A DNA stretch of 64,000 bases from an archaeon GW2011_AR15 (GTDB lineage Archaea > Nanobdellota > Nanobdellia > Woesearchaeales > GW2011-AR15), in contig CP010425.1 in NCBI GenBank assembly GCA_000830295.1, positions 689,308 to 753,307 on the forward strand. Direction: 5' to 3'. This document shows, in pieces, positions 41,808 through 51,597 of this stretch (positions within the stretch are counted from its first letter, which is position 1; each line of letters opens with the position of its first letter). The notes beneath the pieces are model-generated. The model was not told the DNA's origin. It was given only the letters and a program-made list of their open reading frames with translations, and ran no database searches. Both the position numbers and the translations under genes were made by a program.

Positions 41808-42896
41808 ATGCTTACCGAGAAAAAACGCCTTGAGCTGGAGAATCAGGGCTACAGGATAGTAGGGAACCATTCAGCAGTCAAGATATGCGGCTGGACCAAG
41901 AATGCCCTGAGGAGCAGGGGGATGTGCTACAAGAACACGTTCTACGGAATCCAGTCATGGAGATGCGTGCAGATGACACCTGCCCTGCAGCACTGCAATT
42001 TCAGGTGCTGGCACTGCTGGAGAGACATAGCTACAGCATCAAGGGAATGGACAGGCCCTGTTGATGAGCCTAAAGAGATTGTTGACGGATGCATAAGGGA
42101 GCATCTCGGGCTCTTAATGGGGTTCAGGGGAAACCCGAATGCAAACATGAAAAGGATTGAGGAAATGAAGGTACCGCTTCACTTTGCAATTTCACTGACA
42201 GGGGAGCCGACAATGTATCCAAGGCTGCCCGAGCTTATTGATGAGATACAGGGGAGGGGAATGACAGCCTATCTTGTAACAAACGGGAGCTATCCGGAGA
42301 TGGTCGAGAAGATTATCGGGCATGAGCCGACACAGTTCTATATTACTCTCGCAGCCCCTACAGAGGAAATGTTCATCAAAACAACTAATCCATTGACAAA
42401 GCATGCCTGGGAGAGATTCAATAAGACCTTGCAGCTTATGGAAAAAATGAAGTGCAGGAGAGTCTTAAGGCTGACCCTGACAAAAGGCCACAACATGTAC
42501 AATCCTGAGGAATACGGGAAATTCATAAAAAACCTTCATTTTGACTTTGTGGAATGCAAGGGATATGTCCATGTCGGCTATGCAAGGTACAGGAATACAA
42601 GGGACAACATGCCGACCCATGATGAGATAAAAGAATTTGCAGCCAAGGTTGCAGAGGCAGCCGGCCTGAAATATATTGATGAGAAGCCGGAAAGCTCTGT
42701 TGTTTTGCTGATGAAAGAGGACAGGCCTGACAGGATACTTGATTTTGAGGCAGAGCTGAGGAATGAGGTTGAGCTGCCGGATATTCTTGACAGCAAACCA
42801 GGCGGGCTTCCGATACTGAATTCTAATTCTATGCCAAAGAATTCAGGGCTGAAGATAATACAGGAAAGCGGCTGCGGGGATAACTGCAACTGCTGA
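41808..42896 (+). CDS. taw1: TYW1-like radical SAM enzyme of wybutosine synthesis
   Basis: A 362-residue radical SAM enzyme making the tricyclic imidazole of 4-demethylwyosine in tRNA-Phe. Its core cluster motif is CNFRCWHCWRD (CX3CX2C) near 64-70. ISLTGEPTMYP is the SAM-binding Gly-rich segment, and EFIKNLHFDFVECKGYVHVG matches TYW1. Extra Cys near 52 and a CGDNCNC tail may bind a second cluster, as archaeal TYW1 has. TATA-like TTTTTAAATG lies about 27 bases upstream. Confidence 0.93.
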   Translation: MLTEKKRLELENQGYRIVGNHSAVKICGWTKNALRSRGMCYKNTFYGIQSWRCVQMTPALQHCNFRCWHCWRDIATASREWTGPVDEPKEIVDGCIREHLGLLMGFRGNPNANMKRIEEMKVPLHFAISLTGEPTMYPRLPELIDEIQGRGMTAYLVTNGSYPEMVEKIIGHEPTQFYITLAAPTEEMFIKTTNPLTKHAWERFNKTLQLMEKMKCRRVLRLTLTKGHNMYNPEEYGKFIKNLHFDFVECKGYVHVGYARYRNTRDNMPTHDEIKEFAAKVAEAAGLKYIDEKPESSVVLLMKEDRPDRILDFEAELRNEVELPDILDSKPGGLPILNSNSMPKNSGLKIIQESGCGDNCNC

Positions 42897-42958
42897 CTTA
42901 GGGGCTTCGTTAACAAAATTCTCCTAACTTTATATATAACTATTATTTGCCTGGCTTT

Positions 42959-43612
42959 ATGTACTATGAAATTGAAAGGACAGACGGATTAAGAATCATA
43001 ACAGGAGAGAACGACAAAGTGATTTATACTTTTCTCGGTTATACAGAGGACAACAGGATTGATAAGTTTCCGGATATGAAAGAAATTAGAGGCCAGCCAA
43101 GAGTTGATACAAAAGGAGAAATTTCAACACTGCGGCTGTCAGGAATACTTGATATTAATTTAGCAAAAGATGATGACTTTAACCATTCAGATTCTCCGCT
43201 TCTCCAGATGGGTTCTGTTTATGTTTCGCCTGCAAAGAGGGCATATTCTATCGAGCATATAGAGTATGACCAATATGCAATAAAACACAGGGCAGGAAAG
43301 CCTGCGGGTAAGTATGAGCGCCATAGTGATGCCCTGCTATTGCTTTTTGAGGTTCTCGGAATACCTATAGAAGAGGAGTTCATAGACAAGCAGGTGATTG
43401 TAAGTGATGGAATTCACGACATATCCGAATATCTGATACCGGGCAGACCAGCATCTGTTGATGTGAGATACAAATACAGCAATGGAGAGGAATTGGCGGA
43501 ATATATAGAGCCGAGATGGGGTTTCCAGCCTAAGGCAGGATCATGGTTTAAGCCAAAACTTATAGAGCAGGCAACAACTATAACTTATTTTGATGAATAT
43601 AATAAGAGATAG
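42959..43612 (+). CDS. Unknown soluble protein
   Basis: A 217-residue protein with mixed alpha/beta character and no membrane segment. ATG at 42959 is preceded by a TATA-like TTTATATAACT at about 42930, so leaderless; a TTG upstream adds four residues. Charged and aromatic residues are spread evenly and no known motif is found. It runs toward the next gene in the opposite direction with a 6-base gap. Confidence 0.65.
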   Translation: MYYEIERTDGLRIITGENDKVIYTFLGYTEDNRIDKFPDMKEIRGQPRVDTKGEISTLRLSGILDINLAKDDDFNHSDSPLLQMGSVYVSPAKRAYSIEHIEYDQYAIKHRAGKPAGKYERHSDALLLLFEVLGIPIEEEFIDKQVIVSDGIHDISEYLIPGRPASVDVRYKYSNGEELAEYIEPRWGFQPKAGSWFKPKLIEQATTITYFDEYNKR

Positions 43613-43618
43613 GATAAA

Positions 43619-44020
43619 TCAGATATTATGTGCATACTCAAGGATAGGAGTTATATTCTCTGATACAACCACTTTTTCAGGTGCATCCGGAGAAGGATAA
43701 TTAAGCACTCTTTCAGTCCTTAACTTATAGCCGATTAGTGCTTTATCACCAACATTAAATCTCTCGAACAGGTTATAGCCGTCTCCTGTAACAATACGGG
43801 TATCCCCCTGGAAATGCACTGAATAAGCATCATAAGGCATCATGCCTTCAGAATAGCCTGGAGAAGGAAATCTTGGGACACTGCCTAAAAAACCCGTTGA
43901 CAGAACAACAGGCTCATGCTCTTTTGAGGCAACAAAAGCTCGCTCCTCAACCAGATCAGAAAGCTCCACTCTATTTTCCTTGGTCAGCCCAAGCCACCAT
44001 GATAGCTTTTTTAATGACAT
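43619..44020 (-). CDS. Unknown small soluble protein
   Basis: A 133-residue protein with an N-terminal amphipathic helix (LKKLSWWLGLTKENRVELSDLV) and strands in the middle (YDAYSVHFQGDTRIVTGDGYNLF). No family recognised. It has its own upstream TATA-like sequence near 44044-44050. The helical start might hold it on a membrane or partner. Confidence 0.6.
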   Translation of the reverse strand: MSLKKLSWWLGLTKENRVELSDLVEERAFVASKEHEPVVLSTGFLGSVPRFPSPGYSEGMMPYDAYSVHFQGDTRIVTGDGYNLFERFNVGDKALIGYKLRTERVLNYPSPDAPEKVVVSENITPILEYAHNI

Positions 44021-44416
44021 CTTAACTCAGAGTGAGTGAAAGCTTATTTATAAAAATAGTGCTGCTGCTAAGCAATCAGGTTCACTCACACGTTTAGATT
44101 TACATTTAAAGATTATCAATAAAGAAATTACCTGAGATTATAATATATCAGGGTAAGGATACTCATAAATATCATCGTATTTCAAGATGAGCATATGACA
44201 AAGATACCATAAGTATCATTACCAGCGCAAGGCTGAATATCTCCATCAAATACTCCATCCTGTTCACCTCTTTTTCCCTGACAACCATTGTATAATTTTG
44301 CATGTTGGTCCAATATTAATATACAAATCCATATACTAGAATGGTTTTTATATATAAATCTTTGCTTTTTTTGATTTAGCAAGCTATTTAAAGCATCAAC
44401 CTCTTGATTATACCCG
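44021..44416. other. Long intergenic stretch with a candidate micro-ORF
   Basis: About 400 AT-rich bases between opposing units. It contains a minus-strand microprotein frame (44172-44258) with a good GAGGTG site, and TATA-like sequences (TTTTTATATATAAATC near 44345-44360) before the VWA cluster at 44417. No tRNA or repeat is recognised. Confidence 0.5.
44172..44258 (-). CDS. Candidate 28-residue membrane microprotein
   Basis: A 28-residue frame MEYLMEIFSLALVMILMVSL..., one hydrophobic helix with polar ends. GAGGTGAACAGG before the ATG is a strong Shine-Dalgarno site (revcomp of 44262-44267 CACCTC), and the stop is TGA. Tiny single-span proteins occur in many archaea but cannot be proven without expression data. 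Confidence 0.4.
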   Translation of the reverse strand: MEYLMEIFSLALVMILMVSLSYAHLEIR

Positions 44417-46207
44417 ATGGTTCTCAGCATAAGCAACGCGATAGGGCTGGTAAGCTTTGTTTCAATAATAGGGCTGGTAGTCCTCTATTTTCTGAGGCCA
44501 AAGCCATTCAAGAAAGTCATACCCAGCCTCATATTCCTTGAATCAAACAAGAAGCAGACCAGCTTTGCGGCATTTTTCAGGAAGTTCATAAAAGACTGGA
44601 TGTTTTTTCTCCAGCTTCTTTTTCTCCTTCTGCTGTGCTTTGCAGCAGTAGGGCTCACTGCTGAGCTTTACATGAATAAGGTAAGCCAGGATGTTGTAAT
44701 AGTTATAGACGCATCAGCAAGTTCAAATGCAGTGAGCAGCAGCGGGAGGCTGTTTGACAATTATCTTGATATAGCAAAAAAGAATCTTGGAGTGAGGAAC
44801 ACTATTATATTGGCCAAGGACACGCCTGAAATTGCGGCAAGGCAGACAAATCCAGTCAATGCCTTCAGGATCCTTTCCACTGTTAAATCAAGCCAGTCAA
44901 AAAGCAACATCTTTGATGCTATGATGATGGCAGGCCAGGTGACGGACAGTGCAGAGGTCATAGTCCTGAGCGATTTTATAGATACAAACTCCAGAAATCC
45001 TGTAATAGCAAAGCAGCTTCTTGAAGCCCGGGGATTTAGCGTAAAGATGGTAAAGAGCGGAGACGGGGAGGTATTCAACATAGGCATAGTCAAATCCTCA
45101 GTTGAAGGAGAAGAGGCAGTTGCAGATGTCAGGAACTTTGACAGCCAGGCAAGGAAGATAATAGTCGAGAATACAGGAGAGGAGATTGTTATTCCTGCCC
45201 TGGGTGTGGAGCAGTTTACAGCGCCTCTTGATGACGGGCTTAATACAATAAGGATAACAACAGGAGACAATCTCAGGGATGACGATATATTATATATCTC
45301 CCTTCCTGACGGCTCAGAAGCAGGGGCATTGTTCGTATCAAACAGCGACAGCAATAACCTGTACTCGGCGCTTGATGCAATAGGCTACCTTAATGTGGAA
45401 AAGGCAGAACCGCCGATTGTAAGAGTTGGAAACAAAAAAATATATGTGCTGAGCGATGTTGATTACTCGATTATACTTCCGGGAACTATAGAGGATATTG
45501 CGAAAGAAGTGAGGAATGGTGCAGGACTCATAATTGCAGCACAGGATAATCTTGACAGGGAAAAGCTTAAGGAACTTCTGCCTGTTGAAATCACAGCTGA
45601 ATCAAGGGAAGAGAGGGTGGTATTCAACACAGGCCCGACAAAATTTGAAAAATTTGATTTCGGCCAGAGCTCAAAATATTACAGGGCGACCCTGAAAAAC
45701 AATGGCAGCACAGTGATTGCAGTTGCCAATGATGAGCAGAGCAGTCCGGTTATAGTCTCTGTGCCATACGGCAGGGGAAAAGTCTTTTTCTACGGCATAT
45801 TCGACCAGTATAATCCCTTTAGGCTCAATACCCAGTATCCTCTTTTCTGGATAGAGGCAGTTGAACACCTCACAGACAAGCAGGGACATGCAGAGCTGAA
45901 TGTTGAGACAGGCTCTATATTATACGGGAACAACATAAGGAGCCCGTCAGGAAAAAGGAGCAGGGTATATGCAATAGCTGATGAGGCAGGCTTCTATGAA
46001 GTTGATAATTATAATGTTGCAGCAAATCTTCTCAGCCAGGACGAATCAGACATAAGCAGGCCGGTTGAACTTGAGGAAAGCCTTGATGTAGCCCAGTCAG
46101 AGCAGAAAATAAGGCAGGAATTCAACCTCGCCCCATTTTTTATCATCGTAGCTTTGCTCGCCTCATTGTTTGAAATATACATTATGAAAAGAAGAGGTGA
46201 TGTATGA
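44417..46207 (+). CDS. BatA/VWA-type membrane protein, first of a cluster
   Basis: A 596-residue membrane protein with two N-terminal helices bracketing a cytoplasmic region (FLRPKPFKKVIPSLIFLE), typical of the BatA/aerotolerance N-terminal domain. A von Willebrand A domain follows (DVVIVIDASASSNAVSS near 95), but the metal site is D-A-S-A-S rather than D-x-S-x-S with Gly. A long extracytoplasmic part and a C-terminal helix (PFFIIVALLASLFEIYIMK) end it. It overlaps the next gene by 4 bases. Usual partners are MoxR and DUF58 genes, not seen here. Confidence 0.8.
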   Translation: MVLSISNAIGLVSFVSIIGLVVLYFLRPKPFKKVIPSLIFLESNKKQTSFAAFFRKFIKDWMFFLQLLFLLLLCFAAVGLTAELYMNKVSQDVVIVIDASASSNAVSSSGRLFDNYLDIAKKNLGVRNTIILAKDTPEIAARQTNPVNAFRILSTVKSSQSKSNIFDAMMMAGQVTDSAEVIVLSDFIDTNSRNPVIAKQLLEARGFSVKMVKSGDGEVFNIGIVKSSVEGEEAVADVRNFDSQARKIIVENTGEEIVIPALGVEQFTAPLDDGLNTIRITTGDNLRDDDILYISLPDGSEAGALFVSNSDSNNLYSALDAIGYLNVEKAEPPIVRVGNKKIYVLSDVDYSIILPGTIEDIAKEVRNGAGLIIAAQDNLDREKLKELLPVEITAESREERVVFNTGPTKFEKFDFGQSSKYYRATLKNNGSTVIAVANDEQSSPVIVSVPYGRGKVFFYGIFDQYNPFRLNTQYPLFWIEAVEHLTDKQGHAELNVETGSILYGNNIRSPSGKRSRVYAIADEAGFYEVDNYNVAANLLSQDESDISRPVELEESLDVAQSEQKIRQEFNLAPFFIIVALLASLFEIYIMKRRGDV

Positions 46208-48561
46208 TGCCTCTGACAATAACACAGCCTGAAGTTTTCTATCTCCTGATTCCACTCGCCATTTTATTATTTATACTGCTCAGGAAAAAATTTGTGAAGG
46301 ACAGCGCAAGGCTGTTCAACCCAAAGGGGTGGAAGTGGTTCATATTTGCGATAAGAATGGTAATTTTTGCACTGCTGCTGCTTGCATTGTCTGCTCCGTA
46401 TATGGATATTGTGGAGGAGTCCACCAACCTGACAACACTGAAAGTGCTTGTTGACAAGTCAGGCTCCATGGAACTCTATGATGTTGACAGCGCAGTTGCA
46501 GCAATAAGCAGCTCTTCAGACATACCTGTTGAGATACACGAGCTGGAGATGGGGGAGCATACTGCACTCGGGACGGCAATCCTGAGCTACCTTACACCTG
46601 AGGAAAATATACTTCTGATTACAGACGGCAGGAATAATTTCGGCACAGAGCTTAAGGATGTAGCACTGTTCGCATCCTCGCTTAATTCAAGATTGTTTGC
46701 TCTTAACCTGAAGGACAGGAAAGATGATGCAGCTGTCTGGATAGAAGGCCCGGATAAAGTTGTTTCAGGGGTTGAGAACACGTTCACAGCAAAAGTAAAT
46801 GCAGTTGGAGAGCCTGACAAAAGCCTGAAAGTCTATGTGGATGACTCTCTTGTATACAATGAGGCCTTCAGGAAAGATGTTGAGATAAAACAGACGTTCA
46901 CCTCAGGAAACCATGTCATAAGGGCAGTTCTTGGCGGGGGAGATGCATTCTCCCAGAACAATATATTCTACAAGGCTGTCTCAGTATATGAAAAACCAAA
47001 GATACTATTTGTATCCAACGGCGGGTCGCCCATGCTTGGCCTGCTTCAGGGATTTTATGCAGTTGATACAGCATCAGGAGTCACATCCAACCTTGACAGC
47101 TATTATGCTGTTGTGCTGGACAATATCAATGGAGACCAGCTCGGGAACAGGGAAATCGAGAGGCTTGAGGACTTCCTTGATGACGGCAACGGGCTTCTTG
47201 TCGTGGGAGGCAGAAATTCCTATGACTGGGGGGAGTATGATACTTCAAGGATAAATAACCTGCTGCCTGTCGGAATAGGCCAGGCAAAAAAGAAGGATGA
47301 CATAACAAACATAGTGATGCTGCTTGACACAGGTGCATCAGGAGAAGGGCTGCTGAAGGAAGGCATAACTTTTTTTGATGTCCAGAAATCAATACTTGTG
47401 GATGTGCTGAACGGCATAAGCTCACTGAACAAGGTAGCTGTTTTTGAATCAAACCATTACCAGAAAACAATAACCGGGCTGTCAGAGCTTGGGCCGAAGA
47501 AAGTCCAGCTTATAGAAGATATAAGCGTGCTTACAACTCACGGATTCAGCGAGCTGAGATTCTCATACCAGAAGGCACATGAAGCTTTAAAACTGAACAC
47601 AGGAAGCAAGAACATTGTCATAATAACTGATGGGAAGCTTATTCCGCAGGACCAGGCGCTGACGCTGGAGCTTACAAGAGCAGCAAAGGCAGACGGCATA
47701 AAGACCTTTATAATTGCTGTGGGAGACAGCGCAGACGAGGAATTCCTCAAGGCTGTTAAAGAGGCAGGCGGAGGAGAATATTTCAGGGCAGACGAGACAA
47801 ACAGGCTGAAACTTTATTTTGGGGAGCCTGAATCAGGTGATACAGATGACCTGGAAATATTTGTCTATGATTCCAACCATTTCATAACAGAAGAGCTGGA
47901 CATGTCAAGCGATATATACGGATTCAATACAGTCTATCCAAAGCAGAACGGCAGGATGCTGCTGAGCACTTCAGCCGGCGATCCTGTGCTTACAATATGG
48001 AATTACGGGCTTGGTAGAGTGGCAGCATGGTCGACAGACGACGGCTCAGTCTGGACGCCCGACATGCTCAACACCAAGAATTCCCAGGCGCTCATAAGGA
48101 CGCTGAACTGGCTTGTGGAGGAGCCTGGCAGGAAATCCGATCCTCTTATCGATATCCCAGAACTGAGGACAGGCGAAAATTCAGTGATAACTGTCAAATC
48201 AAGCAGGATTCCGTCCGGGTCAGGGATATCATTCTATGAATATGAAAAAGGCATCTATAAAGGAAACTATTTTCCGCAGAAAACAGGGATTGCAAGCATA
48301 CTGGGAAGGAATGCTGCAGTTAATTACCAGAAAGAATACCTGAACATAGGCATGGACCCGGAGCTTGAAAGGACGCTGGCAATAACAGGAGGAAAACTGA
48401 TAAATACAGATGACAAAGAAGAGGTCGCTTCACTTTCAACAGTCCAGGTAAGCAGGACCAATGACCTTTCATGGCTCTTCCTGACTATTGCAGGCCTTGT
48501 ATATCTTTTTGAGGTTGCTGTAAGGAGGATAATGGAAATGAGGGCTTTGAAAAAGTTTTAA
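46204..48561 (+). CDS. VWA/glutamine-amidotransferase-like membrane protein
   Basis: A 785-residue partner of the upstream gene. Two N-terminal helices, then a VWA domain with a complete MIDAS DKSGSM near 89-95, a middle region resembling class I glutamine amidotransferase folds without a catalytic triad (NREIERLEDFLDDGNGLLVV), a second VWA-like part (IVIITDGKLIPQDQ) and a C-terminal helix. Most of it faces outside the cell. The start is ATG at 46204 or 46207. Confidence 0.8.
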   Translation: MMPLTITQPEVFYLLIPLAILLFILLRKKFVKDSARLFNPKGWKWFIFAIRMVIFALLLLALSAPYMDIVEESTNLTTLKVLVDKSGSMELYDVDSAVAAISSSSDIPVEIHELEMGEHTALGTAILSYLTPEENILLITDGRNNFGTELKDVALFASSLNSRLFALNLKDRKDDAAVWIEGPDKVVSGVENTFTAKVNAVGEPDKSLKVYVDDSLVYNEAFRKDVEIKQTFTSGNHVIRAVLGGGDAFSQNNIFYKAVSVYEKPKILFVSNGGSPMLGLLQGFYAVDTASGVTSNLDSYYAVVLDNINGDQLGNREIERLEDFLDDGNGLLVVGGRNSYDWGEYDTSRINNLLPVGIGQAKKKDDITNIVMLLDTGASGEGLLKEGITFFDVQKSILVDVLNGISSLNKVAVFESNHYQKTITGLSELGPKKVQLIEDISVLTTHGFSELRFSYQKAHEALKLNTGSKNIVIITDGKLIPQDQALTLELTRAAKADGIKTFIIAVGDSADEEFLKAVKEAGGGEYFRADETNRLKLYFGEPESGDTDDLEIFVYDSNHFITEELDMSSDIYGFNTVYPKQNGRMLLSTSAGDPVLTIWNYGLGRVAAWSTDDGSVWTPDMLNTKNSQALIRTLNWLVEEPGRKSDPLIDIPELRTGENSVITVKSSRIPSGSGISFYEYEKGIYKGNYFPQKTGIASILGRNAAVNYQKEYLNIGMDPELERTLAITGGKLINTDDKEEVASLSTVQVSRTNDLSWLFLTIAGLVYLFEVAVRRIMEMRALKKF

Positions 48562-48585
48562 AAACCTGTAAGATTTATAACGAAT

Positions 48586-49041
48586 ATGGCATACATGAAA
48601 AGGGCAACAACGATTGTACTCTTTCTCCTTCTTCTGGGCACACTGGGTTTTTTTGCAGTTTCAGTTGTGAAATACCAAGGAGACCTGACCAGGCTTAATG
48701 ATGATATAAGGGACAAAAGGGTGGAGATAGATGATCTTAGCGACCAGCTGAAGGAATTCAATGAAAGCAACTCCCAGCTGAATGAGCAGCTTACAGTGCA
48801 GCAGGCAAGGGAACAGGACCTGTCAACCCAGTATCTTGATGTGAAAGGAGAGAAAGAGAGCCTGGAATCCACTAATGCCGCACTGGAGAAGGACCTTGCA
48901 AATATCACCAGCCAATATACTGCACTCCAGATAGAATATAACGATACAACAGAAGAACTCGGGAATGTCCTTGAGGATGCTGAAGATATCTGCAATTACT
49001 CTGCCACAGCAAATATAACTGAATGCGATGATTACAGATGA
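48586..49041 (+). CDS. Membrane-anchored coiled-coil protein
   Basis: A 151-residue protein: an N-terminal membrane helix (about 8-28) followed by a long coiled coil (DLTRLNDDIRDKRVEIDDLSDQ and onward) and a short Cys-containing end (DAEDICNYSATANITECDDYR). The coil projects outside the cell and may assemble with the VWA proteins upstream. The last 4 bases overlap the next gene, showing one operon. Confidence 0.75.
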   Translation: MAYMKRATTIVLFLLLLGTLGFFAVSVVKYQGDLTRLNDDIRDKRVEIDDLSDQLKEFNESNSQLNEQLTVQQAREQDLSTQYLDVKGEKESLESTNAALEKDLANITSQYTALQIEYNDTTEELGNVLEDAEDICNYSATANITECDDYR

Positions 49042-49805
49042 ACATAAGAAAGATGTACACAGAACTTCTTGTAACTTCTGTCACCCTTAATATCTTTGAT
49101 TCAATACTGACAACAATAACAGCATTCAGCATAATTTATTTTGTGCTTTACTTTTACAGAATCCCATATCTTGTGGCTATTGCAGCTTCTGCTGCATTTT
49201 TCCTGTGGAGCTTCATAAGGAAGATAAGGCAGAACAAGATACTTGTGCTTGAGCAGAAATATCCTGATTTCAAGGAAAGGCTGAGGACAAGCTATGAGTA
49301 CAAGACAGAGAGCAATACAGTAATAGATTCTCTCCACAGCGATATTACTGAGATGATGAAAAAAGTGGACATAAGCGCATACCTTGACTCAGGCAGGGTG
49401 GCATTCAAGGTCCTGGCTGCCTGCATACTGCTCTTTTCAACGCTTTATTTCTCCTCAGTGGGCCTGGATATACTTGACATAAAGACAAGGATAGTCACCT
49501 CAAGTGCATACGAGAGCCTTGAAGAGTTTGCAACTGGCCTGTTCACTAATGATGACCAGGAATTTGAAACTCCTGCAGCAGGAGACCCAAGACTGATAGT
49601 GCTGGGGAACGAGGAGCTGAATGCAAACCTTGATGTCTACAACACAGGACTTGACATAAACGAGATATCTGAGGGAGAGAAAAATGATTTCGGCGGGCAT
49701 TATCCGGGGGAGATTTCAGGGGATGCCCAGGAGATTTATGAGGAAGACATCCCTGAGGAAGACAAGGAAGTTGTAAGGGAGTATTTCAAGAAGATTAACC
49801 AGTGA
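49038..49805 (+). CDS. Membrane protein closing the VWA cluster
   Basis: A 255-residue protein with three helices (about 15-50 and 115-140) and an acidic cytoplasmic or external region. The stretch RQNKILVLEQKYPDFKERLRTSYEY is highly patterned and similar to a family often next to VWA genes in archaea, whose function is unknown. The C-terminus is strongly acidic (EEDIPEEDKEVV). It ends the four-gene operon. Confidence 0.7.
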   Translation: MNIRKMYTELLVTSVTLNIFDSILTTITAFSIIYFVLYFYRIPYLVAIAASAAFFLWSFIRKIRQNKILVLEQKYPDFKERLRTSYEYKTESNTVIDSLHSDITEMMKKVDISAYLDSGRVAFKVLAACILLFSTLYFSSVGLDILDIKTRIVTSSAYESLEEFATGLFTNDDQEFETPAAGDPRLIVLGNEELNANLDVYNTGLDINEISEGEKNDFGGHYPGEISGDAQEIYEEDIPEEDKEVVREYFKKINQ

Positions 49806-49855
49806 ATTCTGAATTTTTAAAAAAGTATATAATAAGCTGGCTGTTTCTTTGCCCT

Positions 49856-50581
49856 ATGAGCAAACTGATTGCAACAAAAGACAACTGGACATTCCTTGTT
49901 AAAGACCCTGATAAAGATGTTCATACTAATTTTGGGCTGATAAAGGCTGAGGACATAAAGAAAGCCAAAGCCGGGGAAATAGTGAAGAGCAACAAAGGGA
50001 TAGAGTTCACTGTTTTTGACGCTGATTTCATTGACTTTTATCACAGGATAAAGAGAGGGCCGCAGATAATCCCGAGAAAAGATATAGGTCTCATAATAGC
50101 AGAGGCAGGCCTGAATAAGAATTCTGTAGTAATTGAATCAGGCTCAGGTTCAGGCGGCCTGGGATGCTTCCTTGCCAAGATCTGCAAAAAAGTGTATTCA
50201 TATGAGATAAGGGAGGATTTCTATAACATTGCAAAAAAAAATGTTGAATATCTCGGCATAAAAAACCTAAGCCTGAAAAACAGGGATGCAAAAGAAGGCT
50301 TCAGCGAAAAGAATGCAGATACAGTTATCCTTGACCTTCCTGACCCATGGGAACTTATAGAGGCGGCAAAGAAATCACTTAAGCCTGGGGGATTCCTTAT
50401 CTCATACAGCCCGACAATACCTCAGGTAATGGATTTTGTAAATACCCTTGATGAGAGCTTTGCCTACCTGAAGACGTCTGAGATAATTGAGAGGGAATGG
50501 GAAGTTAAGGAGAGAAAGGTAAGGCCGAGAAGCCAGGCGATAGGCCATTCAGGTTTTATTACGTTTGCAAGAAAATTATAG
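49856..50581 (+). CDS. trmI: tRNA (adenine-58-N1) methyltransferase
   Basis: A 241-residue enzyme of the TrmI family. The SAM site is VIESGSGSGGLGCFLAK, preceded by the N-terminal barrel (IKRGPQIIPRKDIGLII); the substrate-site motif is LDLPDPWELIEAA. It methylates A58 (and in some archaea A57) in the T-loop. ATG at 49856 lies about 25 bases after TATA-like AAAGTATATAATAAG; the longer frame from 49802 is rejected. Confidence 0.93.
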   Translation: MSKLIATKDNWTFLVKDPDKDVHTNFGLIKAEDIKKAKAGEIVKSNKGIEFTVFDADFIDFYHRIKRGPQIIPRKDIGLIIAEAGLNKNSVVIESGSGSGGLGCFLAKICKKVYSYEIREDFYNIAKKNVEYLGIKNLSLKNRDAKEGFSEKNADTVILDLPDPWELIEAAKKSLKPGGFLISYSPTIPQVMDFVNTLDESFAYLKTSEIIEREWEVKERKVRPRSQAIGHSGFITFARKL

Positions 50582-51127
50582 GTGAAGAATTTTTCTATCC
50601 ATCAGGTAAAGAGCCAGCTGGCTGGCTGCAATGGCTCCTGAGAGTAAGAAGAGATAAACGGCGAGAAGCTGCATGAATGTAAGAGGGACGTCATTCCTCA
50701 GCGCCCCAAGGATAAGCACAGTATACCATGAGGTCATTGATATTGCTCCCGATGCAAAAGTTATTCTTTTTACAAAACTAAGCTGGTGGTCTGCGAAATC
50801 CAGCTTTACCAGCCTCGGCGTTATGTAAAGATTCAGCAAGATGCCATTCAATATTATAATCCCGACAATCACCATCTTCACAAGAAACTTGACTGTAAAA
50901 TTATATCTTACAGTGTTCTGAAGGTATATGCCAATCCCAGACAGTATCAGGATAGCAAGCCCGACCCATATCATGATAGATACAGTCTTGAGTACCTTTG
51001 TTTCCCACCTTGAGACGTGGAAATCCTTGAGGAACCTGAAAACCATGATATCAGCCACAGTCGCTGCCCCCATACCTATGGCCAGGCCTATGAGATGAAG
51101 TATAATTAATAGCTGATACGAAATCAT
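50576..51127 (-). CDS. CopD/DUF2269-like integral membrane protein
   Basis: A 183-residue, five-helix protein with LHLIGLAIGMGAATVADIMVF at the start; the His in helix I (position about 11) and later Trp/Tyr in SMTSWYTVL recall CopD/DUF2269-type haem or copper membrane proteins. Function is not known. It overlaps convergent TrmI by 6 bases. Confidence 0.65.
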   Translation of the reverse strand: MISYQLLIILHLIGLAIGMGAATVADIMVFRFLKDFHVSRWETKVLKTVSIMIWVGLAILILSGIGIYLQNTVRYNFTVKFLVKMVIVGIIILNGILLNLYITPRLVKLDFADHQLSFVKRITFASGAISMTSWYTVLILGALRNDVPLTFMQLLAVYLFLLSGAIAASQLALYLMDRKILHL

Positions 51128-51160
51128 AGTCTGTTTATCTGGATTAACAGGTATATAAAT

Positions 51161-51535
51161 TTAGCTGTTAAAAGAAGAAATGAATAACAAGATGTTAATC
51201 AGGTAGATACTGCTGCACACCAGACAAAAATTCTTCTGCTTCGCATACGAGACATATGCAAGATACACTGAAAACAGCAAAGCAGGTATTGAGGCATAGA
51301 ATACGAACCAGGGATAGGTAAAGCTGAGAGCAATAATAGCTGTATAGTAGATACCCCCTATCACAGGATTCGGCACAAGGAACCTGTTATAATACCTGCT
51401 GCTGAATGCCTTTGTGCATGAGATATTCCTGCTGATGTCGCACAGCGGCCTGTATTTTTTGTCTTTGCTCCTTTCTTTTACATAAAGTGCATACACAGAG
51501 AGCAGCAGCCCAAGCAGAGATAATTCCGGTATCAT
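51161..51535 (-). CDS. Vitamin K epoxide reductase homologue (VKOR)
   Basis: A 124-residue four-helix membrane enzyme. The loop Cys pair is in PLCDISRNISCTKAFSS and the active-site CxxC is CLVC near 108-111. Bacterial and archaeal VKOR re-oxidises a DsbA-like partner using quinones and so drives disulfide formation outside the cytoplasm. No fused thioredoxin domain is present. The DsbA-like protein at 56759 is a plausible partner. Confidence 0.92.
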   Translation of the reverse strand: MIPELSLLGLLLSVYALYVKERSKDKKYRPLCDISRNISCTKAFSSRYYNRFLVPNPVIGGIYYTAIIALSFTYPWFVFYASIPALLFSVYLAYVSYAKQKNFCLVCSSIYLINILLFISSFNS

Positions 51536-51597
51536 AGCCTGTGTATAGCTTCAGGATATAAAAAAATTATTATTCTCCCTGTTTATACTAAGGGGAT

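Noticed and set aside
47126-47470. Minus-strand frame inside the VWA gene
   Set aside because: Shadow of a conserved coding frame with no start signal.
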